Shown piece after piece: positions 1 through 5,523 of a stretch of 5,523 nucleotides of DNA. This DNA comes from an uncultured Eubacteriales bacterium (lineage in GTDB: Bacteria > Bacillota > Clostridia > Christensenellales > Christensenellaceae): the NCBI GenBank assembly GCA_902782475.1, contig CACZNR010000011.1, forward strand, positions 1 to 5,523. Reading direction: 5' to 3'. The notes under the pieces are model-generated. The model saw nothing but the letters and a program-made list of their open reading frames with translations, was not told the origin of the DNA and did not search any database. Positions within the stretch are counted from its first letter, which is position 1, and the number at the start of each line of letters is the position of its first letter. The translations under genes and the position numbers were made by a program.

Positions 1-1323
1 GAAGATGACGATATCATCGATCTGCCCGCTTCCTATGGCAGGTGTAGCCTGCACACCTCCGGATATGCCTGCAACAGTATTGCAGAAGTACTCATGTATC
101 CAGACATATTCACCTGTCACGGCATCGATCTTGAAAACAGGGCAGTCCCCGAGTCTCAGGAATCTGCTTGGAGACCAGTGCAGTGATGTACCGATATAAA
201 GATAAGGATGACCCTCTTCTATGGAAAGTACAGGGGAACCATTGGTATCGTCAACAACATCCTGTACCCAGATGACCTTCATTGTGTTCAGGTCGATGCA
301 GAGAAGAGTACCGCCATTGTCAGCAATGTACATATAGTTCTTCCAGATGACGGAAGAATCTTCCATTCCAAGCCAGTAGGATTCTTCGGATGATCTGTAA
401 GTCGTATATCTTAGCTTGGCAAATTCTGAAGGAGAGATGGTGTAATGTCCCTCACTGTCCTTTGATGAATTCAGCTTCATGGAGTATATGATGCCGTTCT
501 CGGACGGTTCGATCATGTAATCATTAAAGAACAGAGGAGAACTGTCAAATCCGCAGAAGATCCTTTTTGAGAAGGGGTCTTTGCCGCCATATTCCAGAAG
601 TTTTCCGCTATTTTCAAGACTGTAGAGATATCCTCTTGCATAAAGGTCTTCCGTAGGACCTGAATCGCCTGGGCCGAGGTGGAGAAGCGGATGATCCGGA
701 TCTATTGCCCCTGCACCTTTGAAAGGCAGTCCTACATCGATATCCGGACGTGTACGCTCACCGGTTCTTAGGTCAAGGAAATAAACTTTGCCGTCCATTG
801 TGGAATATATGACCTCGGTAAAATCCCTGTCTTCCTTAAGTGATGAAGGGAGATCCATGTCCTTTTTGTCCGATTCGTCCCATTTGATTATCAGAGGCTG
901 ACCTGTCCAGCCACTTCCTGTCCAGAAGCCCTTTCCATATCCTTTCTGGAGTTTTCCGGTATCTATGCTCCATTTAACTGACATGGAAGAATTCTCGTTA
1001 CTGATATGTCCGAAGGCACCTCCGCTCCTTTTATGGTCACCTTTGAAAGTATATATGCCCTTGCCTTTTGAATAATCATATTCAGGATCAACAGATATGG
1101 GGTCCCTTCTCTGGTATGAATCTGTGACGACTCCATCTACTTCAAGAAGAGGATCGATCCTTTCTTTTGAAGGTTCGGTATCCGGAGTGGGGTGAGGTGA
1201 GGACTCTTCAGGGGTGAATGAAAAGGTCTTCAGAGAATTGAATCGTCTGAAAGGACGCAGGAGAAACATGATAACTGTATCAAGAAGGATCATAAAGATC
1301 CTGAAATATCTGCTTGTCTTCAT
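1..1323 (-). CDS. Membrane-anchored PQQ-like beta-propeller protein (C-terminus beyond left edge)
   Basis: This minus-strand frame is open from the ATG at 1323 to the window edge, giving 441 residues with no stop. Residues 1-29 are basic at both ends around a hydrophobic stretch (about 8-23, RIFMILLDTVIMFLL), which reads as an uncleaved signal anchor, though it contains one Asp. Residues 36-58 are rich in Pro, Ser and Glu and look like a flexible linker. From about residue 90 the protein shows repeated beta-propeller strands of the PQQ-like type: VKWSIDTGKL (117-126), VIYSTMDGKVYFLDLRTGE (171-189), LYSLENSGKLLEYG (233-246), YMYIADNGGTLLCIDLNT (330-347) and VFKIDAVTGEYVWIH (396-410). A ribosome site TAAGGAT lies at 1337-1331, 7 nt from the start. 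Such propellers usually serve as scaffolds or ligand-binding domains outside the cell. No quinoprotein dehydrogenase signature is seen, so cofactor binding should not be assumed. The fold call is good; the function is unknown. Confidence 0.85.
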   Translation of the reverse strand, partial: MKTSRYFRIFMILLDTVIMFLLRPFRRFNSLKTFSFTPEESSPHPTPDTEPSKERIDPLLEVDGVVTDSYQRRDPISVDPEYDYSKGKGIYTFKGDHKRSGGAFGHISNENSSMSVKWSIDTGKLQKGYGKGFWTGSGWTGQPLIIKWDESDKKDMDLPSSLKEDRDFTEVIYSTMDGKVYFLDLRTGERTRPDIDVGLPFKGAGAIDPDHPLLHLGPGDSGPTEDLYARGYLYSLENSGKLLEYGGKDPFSKRIFCGFDSSPLFFNDYMIEPSENGIIYSMKLNSSKDSEGHYTISPSEFAKLRYTTYRSSEESYWLGMEDSSVIWKNYMYIADNGGTLLCIDLNTMKVIWVQDVVDDTNGSPVLSIEEGHPYLYIGTSLHWSPSRFLRLGDCPVFKIDAVTGEYVWIHEYFCNTVAGISGGVQATPAIGSGQIDDIVIF

Positions 1324-1357
1324 ACTAAAAATCCTTATACTACAATTTTGTATTCAC

Positions 1358-1384
1358 ATTATACAACAAATCTTATTGTATAAT
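1358..1384. repeat. Perfect 9-bp inverted repeat, 9-bp spacer (ATTATACAA / TTGTATAAT)
   Basis: The arms ATTATACAA (1358-1366) and TTGTATAAT (1376-1384) are exact reverse complements around the spacer CAAATCTTA. Each arm contains one outward-facing TATAAT. A smaller palindrome of the same core, TACAA-TT-TTGTA, lies just to the left at 1341-1352, so TACAA/TTGTA half-sites begin at 1341, 1348, 1362 and 1376, that is, 7, 14 and 14 bp apart. This could be an operator for a dimeric regulator or simply the symmetry of two back-to-back -10 boxes. Confidence 0.6.
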
Positions 1385-1403
1385 TAGGAAGTGACTAGCT
1401 AAA

Positions 1404-1410
1404 AGAGAGG
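1404..1410 (+). promoter_or_regulatory. Ribosome binding site that fixes a GTG start
   Basis: AGAGAGG ends 7 nt before the GTG at 1418. The upstream in-frame GTG at 1391 runs into a TAA three codons later, and the first in-frame ATG lies well inside the protein, past the signal peptide. GTG 1418 is therefore the start. Confidence 0.8.
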
Positions 1411-1417
1411 TCAAAAA

Positions 1418-2320
1418 GTGAAAAAGCTATTAATTATCATATTAACCCTTTGCTTTATTACCGGATGCAGCGGGAGACCAAAGGAAGCAGAAATGATCAG
1501 CAGTGAGATAGATCATGATAAGGAACAGGTGAAATTTGATGTATATGCCGAAGAAGGAATAAGCACATATTCAGTAATGAAAATGATGGCAGAGGATCAT
1601 GAGAGCACCTATAACACGGGAAAGACCACAGAAGAACTATCGGAATTGATCGGGTCTGAAGAAGGGGAAGTCTTCTTTATCGATTATGAACTGGCAAAGA
1701 AGCATGAAAAGGAACTTGAGATAGTTTCCATAAATGCAATGAACAACCTGTATATGGTGCACAACGGGATCACTTTTGAGACAGTTAGGCAGTTTTCTGA
1801 TAAAAAGATATATATGCTTGACAGGACTACTGACCGGAAGCTTCTGGAAACTGCGATGGAACATTATGACCTGGATGACGGAACAGATGTGGAGTACCTT
1901 TCGTCTTACAGGGAGATATACGAAAAAGTCATGGCGACAGAGGACTGTGTGGCAATAATCCAGCAGCCCTATGTAAGTCTCCTTCAGCACAGGAATGAAA
2001 ATGTGGAGATAGTCATGGATATGCTTGATGTATGGAAGGAAGAGGGCAATCAGTCAAACATCATTACTGACTGCATTGCAGTAAGAAGAAACGTTCTTGA
2101 GAACAGGGGCAAAGAGCTTGAGAGGTACCTGGAGGTGCTGTATGGCTACAGCAATTTCATGTACAAAGATGCAGCGGGTTATATGGAGCTTGTCAGGAAA
2201 TATGATCCGGACAATTATATCGATGACATGGAAAAGGAAGTCTCTTCACTGGGTTTTGCCTTTATAAAAGGTAACATACTAAAGGAGGCTATAGATCTTT
2301 TTGAAAAGGATCTGAAGTAA
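1418..2320 (+). CDS. Lipoprotein resembling an ABC-type (SsuA/TauA/NMT1-like) substrate-binding protein
   Basis: The product has 300 residues. Residues 1-17 form a lipoprotein signal peptide: MKK, a hydrophobic core (LLIIILTLCF), then the lipobox ITGC with the lipidated Cys at 17, so the mature protein should be tethered to the outer face of the membrane. After a charged linker, the order of elements resembles type II periplasmic binding proteins of the nitrate/sulfonate/taurine group: a strand and helix with GISTYSVMKMMAED (47-60), TTEELSELIGSEEGEVFFIDY (70-90) where the family often tests for 'bound' state, YMVHNGI (112-118), KIYMLDRTTDRKLL (130-143), EDCVAIIQQPYVSLL (175-189), and a C-terminal helical region with GKELERYLEVLYGY (231-244). 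The similarity is structural in flavour and no ligand can be named. No permease or ATPase gene is adjacent: the next gene is convergent and the neighbour on the other side is divergent. It is thus an orphan binding protein, a sensor, or works with a transporter elsewhere. Lipoprotein status is sure; the family is moderately sure. Confidence 0.85.
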   Translation: MKKLLIIILTLCFITGCSGRPKEAEMISSEIDHDKEQVKFDVYAEEGISTYSVMKMMAEDHESTYNTGKTTEELSELIGSEEGEVFFIDYELAKKHEKELEIVSINAMNNLYMVHNGITFETVRQFSDKKIYMLDRTTDRKLLETAMEHYDLDDGTDVEYLSSYREIYEKVMATEDCVAIIQQPYVSLLQHRNENVEIVMDMLDVWKEEGNQSNIITDCIAVRRNVLENRGKELERYLEVLYGYSNFMYKDAAGYMELVRKYDPDNYIDDMEKEVSSLGFAFIKGNILKEAIDLFEKDLK

Positions 2321-2333
2321 AGGATGCAACTGA

Positions 2334-2364
2334 AAAAGCAGCAGGTCAGCGACCTGCTGCTTTT
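2334..2364. terminator. Bidirectional intrinsic terminator between convergent genes
   Basis: A perfect 14-bp stem (2334-2347 with 2351-2364) closes on a three-base loop AGC. The GC-rich part is GCAGCAGGTC / GACCTGCTGC, flanked by A-runs on the left and T-runs on the right, so it yields a U-tract in either reading direction. It sits 13 nt after the lipoprotein stop and 25 nt after the end of the SIS operon on the other strand, and should end both transcripts. Confidence 0.92.
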
Positions 2365-2389
2365 GGTTCTCACTGAGATCACATACTGA

Positions 2390-3034
2390 TCATTCAAGAT
2401 TGTTGTGATAGTACATAGGATCTTCGTCCTTAGCACCGATGAGCTCCATAACTCTCTTACGGATAACTTCGTTGAGTGCGAAGGATGCTTCATAGTATCC
2501 TGTAACATTTGAATAAGCAAGCTCTTCTCTCTGCTCTGGTGTGAGTCCCCAGTCAACTCTCATTCCGAGTCCCTTGTTAACAGCCTTTGAGGTATCAGGT
2601 CTCTTGATCTCAAAGCTCAGTCTGTTAGGTAATCTTGGAACAACTACGTTTACGTCAGCGATCTGACCGATCTTTGACTGTGTAGGATCAGAACCGGAGA
2701 TAAGGCATACCCTAGCGCCTTGCTCTTTAGCCTGCTGAGCGATAACTGCTATTGTCTTTGTATTTCCTGAACCGGAGTTGATCAGAAGAACGTCTCCTGG
2801 ATGGATGGAAGGTGTACCATTGTCACCAACACAATAAACCAGCATACCGATCTGGGACATGTTCATACCAAGGATACGGATGATGTTTCCTGCACGGCCC
2901 CATCCAGCTGTATATACTCTTTTAGCCTTTGCTATTTCCTGAGCGATTGCTTCGATCTGGTCAACATCTACTGAGTTTAAGATCTCAGCTATGTTCTTTC
3001 CGGCGCAATCAAGGAGTTTTTTCATATCTATCAT
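2390..3034 (-). CDS. SIS-domain sugar-phosphate isomerase-like protein, PHI/HxlB type (second of tandem pair)
   Basis: The 214-residue product is a SIS (sugar isomerase) domain protein most like 6-phospho-3-hexuloisomerase, the enzyme that interconverts 3-hexulose-6-phosphate and fructose-6-phosphate. Seen motifs are GWGRAGN (44-50) in the first strand-loop, GDNGTPSIHPGD (70-81), the phosphate-binding loop SGSGNT (87-92), IADVNVVVPR (125-134), and the C-terminal YYHNNLE (208-214), which matches the HHANLE-type tail I recall for HxlB. It is about 29 residues longer than the roughly 185 residues of Bacillus HxlB, the extra length lying around 134-172. Where HxlB has Phe-Glu-Gln in the penultimate helix, my hand alignment gives Tyr-Tyr-Glu (180-182). 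The site AAAGGGGA at 3049-3042 is 7 nt from the ATG; an ATG three codons later is too far from it. It follows its paralogue by 23 bp in one operon. No hxlA (hexulose-phosphate synthase) is in the window, so the substrate is open. Confidence 0.9.
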   Translation of the reverse strand: MIDMKKLLDCAGKNIAEILNSVDVDQIEAIAQEIAKAKRVYTAGWGRAGNIIRILGMNMSQIGMLVYCVGDNGTPSIHPGDVLLINSGSGNTKTIAVIAQQAKEQGARVCLISGSDPTQSKIGQIADVNVVVPRLPNRLSFEIKRPDTSKAVNKGLGMRVDWGLTPEQREELAYSNVTGYYEASFALNEVIRKRVMELIGAKDEDPMYYHNNLE

Positions 3035-3057
3035 AGTAATATCCCCTTTCTAATTAA

Positions 3058-3699
3058 TTATTCAAGACTGTTGTGATAATAATGAATTGCTTCAAAAGTC
3101 TCACCGATCTCTCTCATAACTCTGTCCTGAATGATCTCGTTAACGATAAAAGCAATCTGATATGTAAGTTCCAACTGTTCAAGAGTGATCTGATCTCTTT
3201 CCTCTTCAGTAAGATCATATGTTTCTCTTGTTCCGGCTGTTCCCTTGAACTTAGGATCACGAGGAGGTCTCTTGTCCTTCATTATCTTTGCCATTGGAGT
3301 CTCAACTCTTGGAATAACAACATTGTAGTCAGCGATCTCACCGATGATTGACTCAGCACTTGTTGAGATAAGACCAACTTCAGCTCCGAAAGCCTTAGCT
3401 TCCTGTGCGATAATGGAGATAGTCTTTGTGTTTCCTGATCCTGACATAACGAGCAGGATGTCTCCCTCGTGGATAGAAGGTGTATTGTTGTCGCCAACAC
3501 GGAATACTACCTTGCCGATCTGTGACATATCCATTCCCAGAATGCCTGCAACGTTTCCGGCACGGCCCCAACCACTTACAAATACACGATTTGCTTTTGC
3601 GATTCCCTTAGCAAGTGCATCGATCTGTGCAGGATCGATCTTAGCAAGACCTTCTGCAACATGCTGTCCAGCTTGCATTAAAATTTGTTTGGTATCCAT
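3058..3699 (-). CDS. SIS-domain sugar-phosphate isomerase-like protein, PHI/HxlB type (first of tandem pair)
   Basis: From the ATG at 3699 this encodes 213 residues. It is a paralogue of the following gene: by hand count about 60% of the first 112 residues are identical, with much less identity from there to the last ~30 residues. Shared motifs are GWGRAGN (43-49), VGDNNTPSIHEGD (68-80), the phosphate-binding SGSGNT (86-91), IADYNVVIPR (122-131) and the tail YYHNSLE (207-213). The insertion relative to HxlB (about 132-172) is rich in Lys, Arg and Pro and differs strongly from that of its partner. The Glu of the HxlB FEQ motif aligns with Tyr180 (TYQ). A longer frame starts at 3732, but that codon has no ribosome site and would sit at the predicted transcription start; the 3699 start has a perfect AAAGGAG 8 nt upstream. 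The pair may form a hetero-oligomer, since SIS isomerases are usually dimers or tetramers, but this is inference. Confidence 0.9.
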   Translation of the reverse strand: MDTKQILMQAGQHVAEGLAKIDPAQIDALAKGIAKANRVFVSGWGRAGNVAGILGMDMSQIGKVVFRVGDNNTPSIHEGDILLVMSGSGNTKTISIIAQEAKAFGAEVGLISTSAESIIGEIADYNVVIPRVETPMAKIMKDKRPPRDPKFKGTAGTRETYDLTEEERDQITLEQLELTYQIAFIVNEIIQDRVMREIGETFEAIHYYHNSLE

Positions 3700-3707
3700 A
3701 ACTTTTT

Positions 3708-3714
3708 CTCCTTT
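3708..3714 (-). promoter_or_regulatory. Ribosome binding site selecting the 3699 start
   Basis: On the minus strand AAAGGAG lies 8 nt before the ATG at 3699. It rules out the upstream in-frame ATG at 3732, which would add eleven residues (MFIRFFKGEKV) absent from related proteins. Confidence 0.85.
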
Positions 3715-3739
3715 GAAAAATCTAATAAACACTTCTTAT

Positions 3740-3768
3740 ATTATATGTAAATAGCCGTATTTATGCAA
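3740..3768 (-). promoter_or_regulatory. Sigma-A-type promoter of the SIS operon
   Basis: Reading the minus strand, TTGCAT (3768-3763) is followed after exactly 17 bp by TATAAT (3745-3740). The expected transcript start is near 3732, leaving a leader of roughly 30 nt before the 3699 ATG. The -10 is a full match and the -35 matches only its TTG. Confidence 0.7.
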
Positions 3769-3900
3769 CAATGATATACGGGCATGCCTTGCCTGATCAG
3801 ATGCATGCAGAATATTTTGTGGCTGTTTACGGAGACCTGGTGTATCAATATATGACAATAAACAGAAAAATGTGTGTCGAAAGATCTGCTTTAGGAACAG
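3769..3900. other. Intergenic stretch with no recognised feature
   Basis: Between the SIS promoter and the terminator of the oxidoreductase gene there are about 130 bases with no gene I can support. A plus-strand frame from 3771 and a minus-strand frame ending at 3736 cross it, but both lack a ribosome site and run through the terminator hairpin. Two GCATGC hexamers (3782-3787, 3803-3808) are the only small repeat seen. Confidence 0.5.
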
Positions 3901-3938
3901 AAGAAAAGGCCATCCTGTCAATTGGGGACAGGATGGCC
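3901..3938 (-). terminator. Intrinsic terminator of the Gfo/Idh/MocA oxidoreductase gene
   Basis: A perfect 12-bp stem, GGCCATCCTGTC (3908-3919) with GACAGGATGGCC (3927-3938), closes on a 7-nt loop. On the minus strand it is followed by TTTTCTT (3907-3901), a fair U-tract. It begins 13 bp after the stop of the oxidoreductase gene and should separate that gene from the SIS operon downstream. No U-tract follows on the plus strand, so it works in one direction. Confidence 0.9.
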
Positions 3939-3951
3939 GGCAGTCTTGTCG

Positions 3952-4935
3952 TCAGTCGTTTTTCGGGAAGACCATGCACAGCTGCTTACGTACTTCATCC
4001 ATCACTTGCAGTGACATGGTAGTGTATGAATTATAGATGTCAGGGGACATCTCGTTATTTATCATTTTTATGAAATCGGCGACTTCCATCCTCAGCTCAT
4101 CCTTGAAATCATATTTTTCCATCTCGATGGTCTCCGTTTTACCATTACGGTAATTAATTGTAAGACTGGTAGGAACAGTCATGTTATCCACGATCATATA
4201 GGCATCTTCGCCCTGTATCTCGCAATGGTTGGAATTAGTATATACCTTGCCGTATGACAGAGTGACTATGAAATCGTCATAGACTGCATTTATGGCTCCG
4301 ACTGCATCAACACCGTTATGAAGCTTTATGCAGGATGCGCTTATGTCTGCAGGTGAACCAAAAAGTCCTGTCATGAAATTGGTGGCATATACTCCAAGAT
4401 CCATGAGGGCCCCGTTTGCCATCTCAGGCACGAAGGCATTTTCTATGACGCCGGCCTTGAAGTTGTCATATCTCCTTGAATACTGTGCACAGGAGAAGGC
4501 TGCACGCCTTATGACACCGAGCTTTGACAGATTGTTCTTTATTATGTAGAAGTTCGGATTGTGGAGAAACCTTAAGGCCTCCATTACAACAAGTCCTTTT
4601 TCTCTTGCCTTCGACATCACTTCCAGCCATTCCCTGGAATTTGCCGTCGCACTTTTTTCCACTATGACATGCTTTCCGGCTTCAAGCATCTTCATGGCAT
4701 AGTCCCTGTGTGTGAAATTCGGTGTTGCCAGGTATACGGCATCGACATCCGGACACGCTGCAAGGGCATCCAGGTCAGTGAAGTAAGTTTCCGCACCCCA
4801 CTGCTGTGCATATGCTTTTGCACGTTCTTCGTTTCTTGAATGTATGGCATAAAGCCTGAAGTCATCAAGCCTTTTACATGCTTCAAGCATGTTGTCTGTT
4901 ATGAAATTGGTACCTACTGCTGCAAAACGTATCAT
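3952..4935 (-). CDS. Gfo/Idh/MocA-family NAD(P)-dependent oxidoreductase
   Basis: The 327-residue product has the usual length and layout for this family: an N-terminal Rossmann domain (about 1-120) and a C-terminal alpha/beta substrate domain. Seen signatures are the nucleotide-binding start IRFAAVGTNFI (2-12), AIHSRNEERAKAYAQQWG (30-47), DVDAVYLATPNFTH (63-76), GKHVIVEKSATAN (87-99) where EKS stands in place of the common EKP, and GALMDLGVYATNF (175-187). In the last motif the residue after DLGV is Tyr183, where many members have a catalytic His; Tyr at this site is typical of the dimeric dihydrodiol dehydrogenase and glucose-fructose oxidoreductase branch. The glycine-rich loop is also reduced to G-T-N. 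The enzyme most likely oxidises or reduces a sugar or cyclic polyol in the cytoplasm; the substrate cannot be told. AAGGAG (4948-4943) lies 7 nt before the ATG. It appears to be a single-gene unit, ending at a good terminator and divergent from mnmA. Confidence 0.93.
   Translation of the reverse strand: MIRFAAVGTNFITDNMLEACKRLDDFRLYAIHSRNEERAKAYAQQWGAETYFTDLDALAACPDVDAVYLATPNFTHRDYAMKMLEAGKHVIVEKSATANSREWLEVMSKAREKGLVVMEALRFLHNPNFYIIKNNLSKLGVIRRAAFSCAQYSRRYDNFKAGVIENAFVPEMANGALMDLGVYATNFMTGLFGSPADISASCIKLHNGVDAVGAINAVYDDFIVTLSYGKVYTNSNHCEIQGEDAYMIVDNMTVPTSLTINYRNGKTETIEMEKYDFKDELRMEVADFIKMINNEMSPDIYNSYTTMSLQVMDEVRKQLCMVFPKND

Positions 4936-5523
<588 letters not shown>

Larger units (their letters stand above)
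1324..1417. promoter_or_regulatory. Divergent promoter region between propeller gene and lipoprotein gene
   Basis: This AT-rich gap separates two genes transcribed away from each other. A TATAAT box for the plus-strand gene is at 1379-1384, and its mirror copy for the minus-strand gene is at 1363-1358. Neither has a good TTGACA-like box at 16-18 bp; the expected plus -35 position (about 1356-1361) falls on the opposing -10 box, and the minus one (1381-1386, TAATTA) falls next to the plus -10. The two promoters therefore overlap almost completely and RNA polymerase could occupy only one at a time. The boxes are seen in the sequence; the competition between them is inferred. Confidence 0.6.

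Noticed and set aside
5..393. Two plus-strand frames (5-199, 208-393) antisense to the propeller gene
   Set aside because: They are shadows of the continuous minus-strand frame, which has a start, a ribosome site and propeller motifs.
1..1323. Quinoprotein alcohol dehydrogenase or BamB
   Set aside because: No heme site, no dehydrogenase-type calcium or Trp-ring signature, and the organism looks Gram-positive, so an outer-membrane assembly role does not fit.
2390..3699. Reading the SIS pair as proof of the ribulose monophosphate pathway
   Set aside because: No hexulose-phosphate synthase is present, and both copies depart from HxlB in the region expected to touch the substrate.
3700..3732. 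N-terminal extension MFIRFFKGEKV for the first SIS protein
   Set aside because: The upstream ATG at 3732 has no ribosome site and lies at the predicted transcript start, while AAAGGAG sits 8 nt before the ATG at 3699.
3344..3754. Plus-strand 136-codon frame across the first SIS gene
   Set aside because: It is antisense to a well-conserved SIS protein, lacks a ribosome site, and its composition is that of a mirrored coding frame.
3771..4022. Plus-strand 83-codon frame, and the opposing minus-strand frame 3736-3921
   Set aside because: Neither has a ribosome site; both cross the terminator hairpin, and the plus-strand one also enters the 3' end of the oxidoreductase gene. The products show no recognisable motif.

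Overview
The window looks like chromosomal DNA from a low-GC Gram-positive bacterium, most likely a member of Clostridia and possibly Lachnospiraceae. The evidence is strong AGGAGG-type ribosome sites 7-8 nt before each start, sigma-A-like TATAAT boxes, a lipobox lipoprotein, frequent AGA/AGG/ATA codons, and a MnmA of bacterial type. The family-level guess rests on style rather than on a marker gene. No mobile element, CRISPR array, tRNA or rRNA is visible.

Layout: (1) 1-1323, minus strand, open at the left edge: the N-terminal 441 residues of a membrane-anchored PQQ-like beta-propeller protein. (2) 1324-1417: a short divergent promoter region holding a perfect 9-bp inverted repeat whose two arms each carry a TATAAT box facing outward. 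(3) 1418-2320, plus strand: a lipoprotein resembling a type II periplasmic substrate-binding protein, with no transporter genes beside it. (4) 2334-2364: a perfect 14-bp hairpin acting as a shared, bidirectional terminator between convergent genes. (5) 3699-2390, minus strand: a two-gene operon of tandem paralogous SIS-domain proteins of the 6-phospho-3-hexuloisomerase (PHI/HxlB) type, with its own promoter near 3740-3768. (6) 3901-3938: terminator of the next minus-strand gene. (7) 4935-3952, minus strand: a Gfo/Idh/MocA oxidoreductase. (8) 4936-5059: a second divergent promoter region. (9) 5060 to the right edge, plus strand: the first 154 codons of mnmA, the tRNA 2-thiouridylase.

The genes fall into at least five transcription units and do not form one obvious pathway. 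The SIS pair and the Gfo/Idh enzyme both suggest sugar or sugar-phosphate metabolism, and all three genes point the same way, but a good terminator and a separate promoter lie between them, so they are probably independent units. The propeller protein and the lipoprotein share a divergent control region and both act at or outside the membrane; a functional link is only an inference.

The most interesting items are the SIS tandem pair, which departs from classical HxlB in a long insertion and in a residue normally conserved as Glu, and the two divergent promoter regions in which opposing promoters physically overlap. I do not see a clearly undescribed multi-gene system.
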